A stretch of DNA of 9,103 bases, taken from the NCBI GenBank assembly GCA_029558215.1, contig JAKQFZ010000997.1, positions 1-9,103 of the forward strand, read 5' to 3'. The notes beneath the pieces were generated by a model that was given only the letters and a program-made list of their open reading frames with translations, had not been told where the DNA came from and searched no databases. This document shows positions 1 through 5,748 of the stretch, piece by piece; within the stretch, counting starts at the first letter, position 1, and every line of letters starts with the position of its first letter. The stretch comes from Candidatus Omnitrophota bacterium (GTDB taxonomy: Bacteria > Hinthialibacterota > Hinthialibacteria > JAKQFZ01). The translations under genes were made by a program, and so were the position numbers.

Positions 1-435
1 GTGGAAATCGGTCGAAACCCTTCGCCAAAGTCACCTGAGGAACTGACCGACCTCACAGCAAAGGTGCTCAAAGAAAGGTTCAAGACCGATTTCGGCTACC
101 AGAATCCTGGAGGGACGAGAGAACGCCTTCCCGAAGGGATAATCACCAAGCGACATATCTGGAGCATCTTCCCCTTCGACGACCGAATCGCTGTGATGCG
201 AGTAGATGCCACTGCGCTCAAAAGCTTCTTCAAATTTGATCCCCCCAATGAGGCTCAGTCTGAGTACACCGTGGCAACAAACAGCTTTGTGTGCGGGAAA
301 ATTCTCGAACAAAGTGGACTTCCGGAATCAAAGGTCACTCGATACGACACTCCTCTGAGAGAGATCATCATCGAGTACATTGAAAAGCACGGAAGCCTTG
401 AGAGTGATAACTCTGCCAAGACACATTCTCAGTGA
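1..435 (+). CDS. 5'-nucleotidase / UshA-like protein, C-terminal fragment (5' end outside window)
   Basis: The frame is open from the first base to a TGA at 433-435, so the true start lies upstream and the GTG at base 1 need not be the start. The 144 visible residues resemble the C-terminal substrate-binding domain of the 5'-nucleotidase/2',3'-cyclic phosphodiesterase (UshA/YfkN) family. Residues 46-79 read GIITKRHIWSIFPFDDRIAV followed by a DATALKSFF segment, the usual start of that domain, and residues 89-97 (YTVATNSFV) match its later strand. The end (PLREIIIEYIEKHG) fits the family's final helix. Such enzymes normally hydrolyse extracytoplasmic nucleotides with an N-terminal metallophosphatase domain, which is not visible here. 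The glycine-rich GGDGY-type motif usually following the TNSF strand is absent; CGKILEQSG stands in its place. The family call is fairly good; substrate is unknown. Confidence 0.7.
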   Translation: MEIGRNPSPKSPEELTDLTAKVLKERFKTDFGYQNPGGTRERLPEGIITKRHIWSIFPFDDRIAVMRVDATALKSFFKFDPPNEAQSEYTVATNSFVCGKILEQSGLPESKVTRYDTPLREIIIEYIEKHGSLESDNSAKTHSQ

Positions 436-596
436 GCGGAAGTACCGGCATCGCTGGGAGACATATCGCCGTGTGTCATCCTTCAGGGAAACGAGACTTC
501 GCAAGAGGCTCTTTCTTTCGCGAACATGCACTGAACAGGAGTGATCATAACCCACGTACTGCAGCTGTGGACTTGTCCGAGAGATGACTTTTCCGA

Positions 597-1028
597 CTAC
601 CCCTCTTTGCTCAGACGATCAGATACACTGGAGAACAGGAAAGGCAAAAGAAAGACAGCCGCACCCAGAGTATCCACAGCCCAATCCATGACATCCGGAT
701 GCCGGTTCGGCACGAATGACTGATGCCATTCATCCGTGAGTGCATACAAGGACACTAGCAGGAACACAACAACTACATTCTTCCAAGCAGATGTCCTCTT
801 CAGACTTGAGTGAAGCAACGCCCGCATGATGAGCAATGCCAGGATTGCGAATTCGAAGAAGTGGGCTGCCTTGTCAAAAACCATCAGTCGGCGATCCGCG
901 ATTCTAAACTCCGACCTGGAAGAGGCCCAGAAGATCAACGCAGCATAGAGAACCGGAGGCGTCCAGCAAAACGCACACCGCACCGAAGGGACTTCCCGAA
1001 AACGATGGAGAACCTTGCGAAATCCCAC
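597..1028 (-). CDS. VanZ-like family membrane protein
   Basis: A 143-residue protein with about four hydrophobic segments (near 20-36, 55-73, 83-97 and 117-133), placing it in the cytoplasmic membrane. It carries the conserved polar motifs of the VanZ-like family: DKAAHFFEF at 52-60, DEWHQSFVPNR at 99-109 and DWAVDTLG at 115-122. The family is named after the teicoplanin-resistance protein VanZ, but most members have no known role, and nothing here suggests a resistance cluster. The GTG start lies only two bases after the PilZ gene's stop and has no good ribosome binding site, so translation is probably coupled to the upstream gene. An alternative GTG at residue 16 (981-983) would still keep the first membrane segment. 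It is the last gene of the minus-strand cluster. The family is well supported; the exact start is not. Confidence 0.82.
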   Translation of the reverse strand: MGFRKVLHRFREVPSVRCAFCWTPPVLYAALIFWASSRSEFRIADRRLMVFDKAAHFFEFAILALLIMRALLHSSLKRTSAWKNVVVVFLLVSLYALTDEWHQSFVPNRHPDVMDWAVDTLGAAVFLLPFLFSSVSDRLSKEG

Positions 1029-1030
1029 GT

Positions 1031-1390
1031 CTACTTGTAGGGCTGAAGGTAATGCTGAATTCTCTCAACAGCATCCTTGTCAATCTGTGTAAAGAATACG
1101 GCCGTGCTGTAACGCTCCTCGCCCTGCTTGGCCACTTTGTCCACTCTCACAACAACACCATCACAGTTGATGGGACCGATCTTCTCATGTGACCTGTCTT
1201 CCGGCTCTGGAAGCATCAAGAAGATACCTAGTTTCGTAAAGAGTGGAATGTGATGACTGAGCATACAGGAAAGTCCCTTAGCGCTCAGATTGATGGTACT
1301 GGCAGCAAGCAGCTGCTCCCCGCTCTTGATGTTGAAGTCAAGCGAAACGGCCACTCTGGGATGGGAACGACGCTCTGCAACCTGGGTCAT
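1031..1390 (-). CDS. PilZ-domain protein (probable c-di-GMP receptor)
   Basis: A 119-residue single-domain protein. Counting from the chosen start, RRSHPR at 7-12 supplies the RxxxR motif and NLSAKG at 34-39 supplies the [D/N]xSxxG motif; together these are the c-di-GMP contact residues of PilZ domains, so binding is likely to be intact. The remainder (a beta-barrel pattern ending in an amphipathic helix, DAVERIQHYLQ) fits the fold. There is no signal peptide or membrane segment, so it acts in the cytoplasm, relaying c-di-GMP levels to an unknown partner. The ATG at 1388-1390 was chosen because a GGAGG lies ten bases before it; the ATG at 1397-1399 is one base from that GGAGG, too close for normal use, and would add three residues (MTE). 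The gene follows the small gene closely and runs into the VanZ-like gene. The output pathway cannot be told from the sequence. Confidence 0.88.
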   Translation of the reverse strand: MTQVAERRSHPRVAVSLDFNIKSGEQLLAASTINLSAKGLSCMLSHHIPLFTKLGIFLMLPEPEDRSHEKIGPINCDGVVVRVDKVAKQGEERYSTAVFFTQIDKDAVERIQHYLQPYK

Positions 1391-1400
1391 CTCTGTCATG

Positions 1401-1405
1401 CCTCC
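1401..1405 (-). promoter_or_regulatory. Ribosome binding site that decides the PilZ gene start
   Basis: On the minus strand this reads GGAGG. It stands ten bases before the ATG at 1388-1390 and one base before the ATG at 1397-1399, favouring the inner start. It overlaps the last codons and stop region of the small upstream gene, as expected in a tightly packed operon. Confidence 0.6.
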
Positions 1406-1407
1406 AT

Positions 1408-1605
1408 CTATTCCTCATCAAGCAATTCCAACAGTTGCTCTCTGAGATCGCCTGTCTGTGCTTCTGGCGCATCTGACTCATTCCGCGGTCGAATGCTCAA
1501 GCAGACCTCTCCATCCAGTTGGGATTCAGAGATTTTGTTAAGCACCTGCTCCTTGAACTGTCGAAGCACCGCCCGCAATGAACCTTCACACTGAAAACGA
1601 ACCAC
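1408..1605 (-). CDS. Small hypothetical protein between the DUF151 nuclease and PilZ genes
   Basis: A 65-residue protein I do not recognise. The N-terminal half (VVRFQCEGSLRAVLRQFKEQ, then VLNKISESQLDGEVCLSIRP) looks like a small alpha/beta unit: a strand, an amphipathic helix and another strand. The C-terminal part is acidic and ends in a short leucine-rich helix (LREQLLELLDEE). There is no signal peptide or membrane segment. The GTG start at 1603-1605 has a GGTGA-type Shine-Dalgarno seven bases upstream. Its stop lies eight bases before the outer ATG of the PilZ gene, and its reading frame is the same as that of the nuclease gene upstream, separated from it by a single TGA. Position in a tight same-strand run supports a real gene. 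It could alternatively be a readthrough extension of the nuclease or a remnant of a formerly fused domain. Confidence 0.6.
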   Translation of the reverse strand: MVRFQCEGSLRAVLRQFKEQVLNKISESQLDGEVCLSIRPRNESDAPEAQTGDLREQLLELLDEE

Positions 1606-1624
1606 GATCGTCTCACCCGTTGGT

Positions 1625-1643
1625 GTGCCCTGTCACAGGGCAC
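1625..1643. repeat. Perfect 8-bp hairpin holding the nuclease gene's stop codon in its loop
   Basis: The bases GTGCCCTG and CAGGGCAC pair perfectly around a three-base loop. On the minus (coding) strand the loop is TGA, the stop codon of the DUF151 gene. No run of T follows on either strand, so it does not look like an intrinsic terminator. In the mRNA it would sit 20 bases before the small gene's GTG and could influence termination, coupling or RNA processing. Confidence 0.7.
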
Positions 1644-2055
1644 CCGATTGGTTCAAGACCTCCTCTTCGGCAAAGATCGGACACTCGACACGCACGGCAA
1701 CAGCTATGGCATCGCTCGGTCGGGCGTCAACATCCACCTTCTCTCCTGAAGGCAATGCAAGATGAATCCGTGCAAAGAAGGTTCCGTGTTCTTCATCATC
1801 AACAACCGTCTTCTCCAATTTGGTCACAACGATCCGCTCAACGGTCACGCCGATTTCCTGCAGGATGTTCGCCAGCAGATCATGTGTCAGTGGACGGGGA
1901 AAGAAACTGTTGCTGATCCGGTTTTGGATCGCATGCGCTTCGAAGATTCCGATCACGATGGGAAGAACCTTGGAACCTTGCTTTTCACGCAGAATCAGTA
2001 TCTGCTGAGGGGATGTGTCATCTATTCTCAGTTCGAACAGCTCCATCTCTTTCAT
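1633..2055 (-). CDS. Bifunctional nuclease family protein (DUF151/BFN)
   Basis: A 140-residue protein matching the DUF151 (bifunctional nuclease) family over its whole length, which is the usual size. Diagnostic blocks are LPIVIGIFEAHAI at 31-43, RPLTHDLL at 54-61, GTFFARIHL at 91-99, VDVDARPSDAIAVAVR at 107-122 and PIFAEEEVL at 126-134. Family members have been described as having DNase and RNase activity, and the plant homologue is linked to defence responses; the physiological role in bacteria is largely unknown. No signal peptide or membrane segment is seen, so it is probably cytoplasmic. The ATG at 2053-2055 has a GAGG eight bases upstream. It is the first gene of a minus-strand cluster divergent from dnaA, with a likely promoter 46 bases before it. 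Family assignment is strong; the cellular substrate is not known. Confidence 0.93.
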   Translation of the reverse strand: MKEMELFELRIDDTSPQQILILREKQGSKVLPIVIGIFEAHAIQNRISNSFFPRPLTHDLLANILQEIGVTVERIVVTKLEKTVVDDEEHGTFFARIHLALPSGEKVDVDARPSDAIAVAVRVECPIFAEEEVLNQSGAL

Positions 2056-2101
2056 GAAATGAACCTCGTCCTGAAAAGATTCTGCCTAAAAGCCTGAGTT
2101 C

Positions 2102-2131
2102 ACTATAGGCGAAACGAAAGGAATATCGCAA
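2102..2131 (-). promoter_or_regulatory. Probable promoter of the nuclease-PilZ-VanZ cluster
   Basis: On the minus strand, TTGCGA (2126-2131) is followed after 18 bases by TATAGT (2102-2107). These match four of six and five of six positions of the sigma-70 type -35 and -10 elements. The -10 ends 46 bases before the nuclease ATG, leaving a normal leader. The assignment rests on motif and position only. Confidence 0.4.
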
Positions 2132-2386
2132 GTACAAAACTTTCTTTCTCCACATTCATATTTGCAAAACCTTGATTTCAAAGATCGTTCGCGAAAATTC
2201 AGATGTGTCAGAGCATGATTCGATTTCTCGATCTGCAAATTGGCCTGAATTTTATCAAAGATTTCTCTTGAACTCACTCAAAAAACGTGCAACTGATTAG
2301 GCGAAATCGAAGACACAGAAGAACGACACAAGAGGAGAGTACTGTCGTACACAGCGACTGCAGCAAAGTTTGAATTTTCATGAAAC

Positions 2387-2408
2387 TTTCGCTTGAATTT
2401 CGCTTGAA
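2387..2408. repeat. Perfect 11-bp tandem repeat, candidate DNA unwinding element
   Basis: The unit TTTCGCTTGAA occurs twice head to tail (2387-2397 and 2398-2408), and a copy with one mismatch, TTTCTCTTGAA, lies at 2262-2272. Just before the pair is the palindrome TTTCATGAAA (2376-2385). The repeats lie in an AT-rich stretch about 55 bases from the DnaA-box cluster, the place where an unwinding element is expected. The repeat is seen directly; its role is inferred. Confidence 0.55.
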
Positions 2409-2461
2409 AAGTGACTTCGGTAGTGTTAGCGTCAGTGCATCCCTGAACGGGGAAGAGCGTC

Positions 2462-2502
2462 CGTGGAAAAACTGTGTATAACTCAAGTGCGTTTGGGGAA
2501 AA
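2462..2502 (-). promoter_or_regulatory. Cluster of three DnaA boxes
   Basis: Three boxes in the same orientation, read on the minus strand: TTTTCCACG (2462-2470), TTATACACA (2473-2481, perfect) and TTTTCCCCA (2494-2502). Their starts are 11 and 21 bases apart, close to one and two turns of the helix, so bound DnaA molecules would face the same side. A weaker site with two mismatches follows at 2528-2536. Confidence 0.6.
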
Positions 2503-2587
2503 CCTAACGAGAACCGCTCTGGAAGCCTGTGGCAACACGACACGGAAAAGTTGTGCCCAGTCGGCAGCCAGGAATGACGCTCAGAGC

Positions 2588-2608
2588 AATGCCTGTCGTT
2601 AAGGCATT
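2588..2608. repeat. 7-bp inverted repeat in the dnaA leader region
   Basis: AATGCCT and AGGCATT form a perfect seven-base stem around the seven-base loop GTCGTTA. It lies about 250 bases before dnaA and is not followed by a T run. It may be a protein site or an RNA hairpin; no function can be assigned. Confidence 0.4.
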
Positions 2609-2854
2609 CATAAGTAAGGACATTGAGTTGCTGACTCACTCGGCCAAGAAATTCGTATCGTGTTCGCGTTCGAAATGCTCTCTTTCTCACATTGAGACTT
2701 CGAGGGGCAGAGAAATCGAGTGTTTCGGACTTGACTCTGAGTCGGCAACTGTGAAGAAAGTGTAACTGGGGCAGGGCAAGAAGGCTGGCAGATGCTTCTG
2801 CGGCGTCTCTTGAGAGGGTAGGTTACGGTTTTCTTTTTCAAGAAAGGTTGGACG

Positions 2855-4240
2855 GTGGACAACGCTACCATTTTCGGAACTAATGGTCTTCGACGTGAAG
2901 ACCGTGAACGCTGGGAAAAGACAATTCAGATTCTTTCGCAGGAGATTAGTGAGGAGGAGTTCTCTTCTTGGTTCGATGGACTCCGTTTGGGTTCACTGAA
3001 AGGAAGCCATGCTCACCTGATCGTCTCCACAAGCTACCGCAAAGACTGGATGGCACGTCAGTACACCGATTTTCTCGAAGCGGTTATGGGGAAGATCTGG
3101 GGCAGAAAACTCAGTGTTTCGTTTGTGTCCCCTGAGGATTTCCGTGCTGCACAGGATAAACGCAACAACTCCTCGCGCAGCAAAAGCCCTGTCGCGCCTA
3201 CCCTTGAAGATTGCGGTCTGAATCCAGGTTATACATTCGAGAATTTTGTCGAAGGGGAGCACTCCCGCATGGCTCATGCGGCAGCGCTTGCCGTTGCGGA
3301 CAGCCCCGCCTACTCCTACAATCCACTCTTTATTCATGGCGGTGTTGGACTCGGCAAGACCCATCTGATGCAGGCCATCGGCCACAGGGTACGGGAGTTT
3401 CATCCGCAGATGCGTGTACTTTATCTTCCCGCAGAGACTTTCATCAATGATTTCATTGATGCAATCAGGCGTGGCGACCGTGTGGAATTCAAAGATAAGT
3501 ATCGTCGTTTGGATGTTCTTCTTGTTGATGACATTCATTTCCTGGCGGGCAAAGAAGGAACACAGGATGAGTTCTTTCACACTTTCAACAGTCTTCACAA
3601 CGAGAATAAGCAGATCGTTATCTCCAGCGACCGTCCGCCCAAAGAGATTGCCACGCTTTCCGATCGACTCCGTTCTCGATTTGGCTGGGGACTGATCGCC
3701 GATATCAAACCCCCCGACGTGGAGACTCGAACCGCCATCATTCGCAAGAAGTGTGATATGAGTGGCACCTCCATCTCCGATGATATCGCGCTCTATATCG
3801 CGAGCAAGATAGAAGGGAACGTCCGCGAACTTGAGGGCGCACTTCTGCGGCTTATTGCCTACATGCGTTCCTGCAGAACTCCCCTGAGCCTTCAGAGCGC
3901 GGTCAACCTGCTCACCGACCTCATCCCGCAAGAAGTCCAGCAGATGACTATCGAGAGCATTCAGCGTCGTGTGGCAGAGTACTTCCATGTCAAAACATCC
4001 GACTTGTTGGGGAAGAATCGTTCAAAATCCGTCACCTTCCCGAGGCATGTGGCCATGTATCTCTGCAAGACTCTGACTGAGCATTCTCTGACCGAGATTG
4101 GTGCCTACTTCGGCAACAAAGATCACACGACTGTCCTATACTCCTGCCGAAAGATTGAGAGCAGCCTCGGCAAGAACTCAGACATGCAGAACACGATGGA
4201 AAGGATCACAGCCTATGTCAGGCAGGCTGCAAATCGCTGA
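2855..4240 (+). CDS. dnaA: Chromosomal replication initiator protein DnaA
   Basis: A complete 461-residue DnaA of typical length. Domain I spans about 16-95 (starting ERWEKTIQILSQEI), followed by a short polar linker (about 96-120). Domain III is the AAA+ ATPase: Walker A GGVGLGKTH at 162-170, Walker B VLLVDDIHFL at 221-230, sensor 1 near IVISSDRP (254-261), the arginine-finger region DRLRSRFGWGL at 270-280, and sensor 2 GNVRELEGAL at 321-330. Domain IV is the DNA-binding domain, with RSKSVTFPRHVAMYL at 389-403 and the signature NKDHTTVLYSCRKIE at 421-435. All key residues are present, so it should bind DnaA boxes and melt the origin as the ATP form. The GTG start at 2855 has AAAGG seven bases upstream and no in-frame start just before it. 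It faces the probable origin at 2056-2854, where boxes might also allow autoregulation. The next gene follows after 17 bases. Confidence 0.98.
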   Translation: MDNATIFGTNGLRREDRERWEKTIQILSQEISEEEFSSWFDGLRLGSLKGSHAHLIVSTSYRKDWMARQYTDFLEAVMGKIWGRKLSVSFVSPEDFRAAQDKRNNSSRSKSPVAPTLEDCGLNPGYTFENFVEGEHSRMAHAAALAVADSPAYSYNPLFIHGGVGLGKTHLMQAIGHRVREFHPQMRVLYLPAETFINDFIDAIRRGDRVEFKDKYRRLDVLLVDDIHFLAGKEGTQDEFFHTFNSLHNENKQIVISSDRPPKEIATLSDRLRSRFGWGLIADIKPPDVETRTAIIRKKCDMSGTSISDDIALYIASKIEGNVRELEGALLRLIAYMRSCRTPLSLQSAVNLLTDLIPQEVQQMTIESIQRRVAEYFHVKTSDLLGKNRSKSVTFPRHVAMYLCKTLTEHSLTEIGAYFGNKDHTTVLYSCRKIESSLGKNSDMQNTMERITAYVRQAANR

Positions 4241-4257
4241 GCAAGGGAGTACAAACC

Positions 4258-5706
4258 GTGCTTCACAAAGAAGATCCTTCTGAGAAGAAAATCAACAACT
4301 ATCTGGAAAAGGCCGTAGCGGCGATCAAGTCGGGGGAGTTCGATTTCGCTCGTCAATATGTTCAGCACGCTCTCAAACTTCAACCTGATCACCCTGAAGC
4401 GCGGACACTCCTGGAGCGCATCCCCATCGAGCGTGCTCGACGTTGGAACGCCGTGAGTCGCCTCATACAGGGCGCGACCGTTCTTCTCAAGGTCGTCTTT
4501 CGCTCCTATGAGTCCTCAGTTGGTGTCGCGGAAGCGCTGGCAAAAAGTCGCCCTGGACATGTCTTCTGGTTTCGGATTTTTGGCTACTGCTGTATCAAGC
4601 TAGCCCGCTGGACAGATGCCATCGAAGCCTACGAAACAGTTGTCAGACATAAGTCAACGGACATCCGCGCCTTAGTACAGTTGGGTGAAATGTACGTCAT
4701 GACAGGCCGATATGCCGAAGCGGAGAGCACCTATGCTTCCGCGGTTCGCCTTCGTCCACAAGATCAGAATCTCATACGCGCCCACAAGAATGCCACGGCA
4801 CAGCTTTATTCGAAGACCGGTGTACCGGAAAGGCTGACTGAGAAGAGAGCACTCGAAGAAAAGGGCAAGATAGAGGAACAAAAGGAACGGGAAGCCAAGC
4901 ATCAGGAGACCCTTCTGAAACTGCGCGAATCCTGCACCAATGACCCGAAGGATTTCCGCAGTCGCGCGCGCTTGGGCAGAATGCTTGCTGAGGAAGAGCA
5001 GTTTGCCGAAGCGGCGAAGTTCCTTGCTGAAGCATCCCTCTTAAGTCCAAAGGACATCAAGATATTGAGACAACTTGCCGATTGTCAGGAACGCTCGCAT
5101 CAGTACAAAGCCGCCTTGGATACATGGCAACTCTTACTGAGAGAGGATCCCGAAGACTCTCAGGCGAAGGAGGAAGTCCTCAAACTCCGCGCTCAGATTA
5201 TTGAAGGACAGTTGAAGCAGCAACCGGCAGACGAAGACCTTCGCCAGGAATATGAACAGACGCGGCAGCAGGCATTGGATTCAAAGATCCAGAGGCTCGA
5301 GGAGGAACTGAAGGCCAATCCTCAGGATGTGGATCTGACGCTTCAGCTGGGAGAGATCTACAGAAGCAGAGGTCTTGTTGACAGAGCGATCCACATCTAC
5401 CAGTCGCTGGTAAAGTCACCAACAAAGGCGTTTCTTGGGTTTCGACTTCTTGGTGATTCTTTTGCCGAAAAGCAGATGTACTCGATGGCGATCGAGCAGT
5501 ACGAAAAGGCGCTTGAGCGTGCTCCTTCGCATGCAGGTGACACCATGCGAGCGGATGTCAAGGAAATCCACTACGCCTTGGGTTCAATGTATGAGTTGGA
5601 TGGCCGTATCGAAAAGGCCATCGCGGCATTCAAGCCTGTCTATGAGCAGGATATCAACTTCAAAGACGTTCGACAACGCTTCGAGAGTCTCTATCGCAAG
5701 CAGTGA
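4258..5706 (+). CDS. TPR-repeat protein, cytoplasmic, next to dnaA
   Basis: A 482-residue protein made largely of tetratricopeptide repeats. Clear or likely repeats lie near 14-47, 103-132, 136-169, 233-266, 267-300, 357-390, 394-424 and 436-469, with the G/A/Y/A/P pattern best seen in LGEMYVMTGRYAEAESTYAS and LGEIYRSRGLVDRAIHIYQS. Highly charged segments at about 190-225 and 305-352 probably form coiled or extended helices between repeat groups. There is no signal peptide or convincing membrane segment; the hydrophobic stretch near 66-82 is short and broken by charges. TPR proteins act as scaffolds for protein complexes; the partner is unknown. The GTG start has GGGAG eight bases upstream, and the gene begins 17 bases after dnaA stops, so the two are probably co-transcribed. 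This slot is held by dnaN in many bacteria. The repeat class is certain; the specific role is not. Confidence 0.88.
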   Translation: MLHKEDPSEKKINNYLEKAVAAIKSGEFDFARQYVQHALKLQPDHPEARTLLERIPIERARRWNAVSRLIQGATVLLKVVFRSYESSVGVAEALAKSRPGHVFWFRIFGYCCIKLARWTDAIEAYETVVRHKSTDIRALVQLGEMYVMTGRYAEAESTYASAVRLRPQDQNLIRAHKNATAQLYSKTGVPERLTEKRALEEKGKIEEQKEREAKHQETLLKLRESCTNDPKDFRSRARLGRMLAEEEQFAEAAKFLAEASLLSPKDIKILRQLADCQERSHQYKAALDTWQLLLREDPEDSQAKEEVLKLRAQIIEGQLKQQPADEDLRQEYEQTRQQALDSKIQRLEEELKANPQDVDLTLQLGEIYRSRGLVDRAIHIYQSLVKSPTKAFLGFRLLGDSFAEKQMYSMAIEQYEKALERAPSHAGDTMRADVKEIHYALGSMYELDGRIEKAIAAFKPVYEQDINFKDVRQRFESLYRKQ

Positions 5707-5748
5707 ACCACGAGTCGCCTGATATCTCCCACAGTCCCTATCGCCCAC

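Larger units (their letters stand above)
2056..2854. other. oriC: Probable chromosomal replication origin (oriC) in the gap upstream of dnaA
   Basis: This 800-base gap holds no credible gene. Bases 2101-2400 are about 37-38% G+C by hand count, clearly lower than the flanking genes. Compared with the DnaA-box pattern TT[A/T]TNCACA there is one perfect copy (2473-2481, minus orientation) and five with one mismatch: 2146-2154 (TTCTCCACA, plus), 2462-2470 (TTTTCCACG, minus), 2494-2502 (TTTTCCCCA, minus), 2683-2691 (TTTCTCACA, plus) and 2750-2758 (TTCTTCACA, minus). A two-mismatch site lies at 2528-2536. Origins are very often next to dnaA, and an AT-rich segment with tandem repeats sits beside the densest box cluster. 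No dnaA promoter was clear enough to call. A replication origin is the best explanation, but this is inferred from motifs and position. Confidence 0.7.

Noticed and set aside
493..518. Possible terminator after the 5'-nucleotidase gene (weak stem followed by TTTCTTT)
   Set aside because: The stem is only short, interrupted runs (GAG/CTC and CTT/AAG), too weak to call an intrinsic terminator. The 436-596 gap otherwise shows no gene or clear structure.
328..555. 75-codon minus-strand frame across the end of the 5'-nucleotidase fragment
   Set aside because: Antisense to a recognised domain, with no ribosome binding site or protein family pattern.
1633..1635. Selenocysteine at the nuclease gene's TGA
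   Set aside because: The TGA is in the hairpin loop, whereas bacterial SECIS hairpins begin at or just after the UGA, and the nuclease already has its full family length at this point. Kept only as a remote possibility in the readthrough finding.
2274..2690. 138-codon minus-strand frame in the dnaA upstream gap
   Set aside because: It spans the DnaA boxes and AT-rich repeats, is rich in Ser, Arg, Cys and Phe without domain pattern, and looks like a chance frame in non-coding DNA.
2529..2765. 78-codon plus-strand frame between the origin boxes and dnaA
   Set aside because: No good ribosome binding site, no recognisable domain, and it covers candidate DnaA boxes and hairpins; treated as chance.
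2993..3988. 331-codon open frame on the minus strand inside dnaA
   Set aside because: It lies wholly antisense to dnaA, whose motifs are all intact. The translation shows no family features and there is no convincing ribosome binding site.
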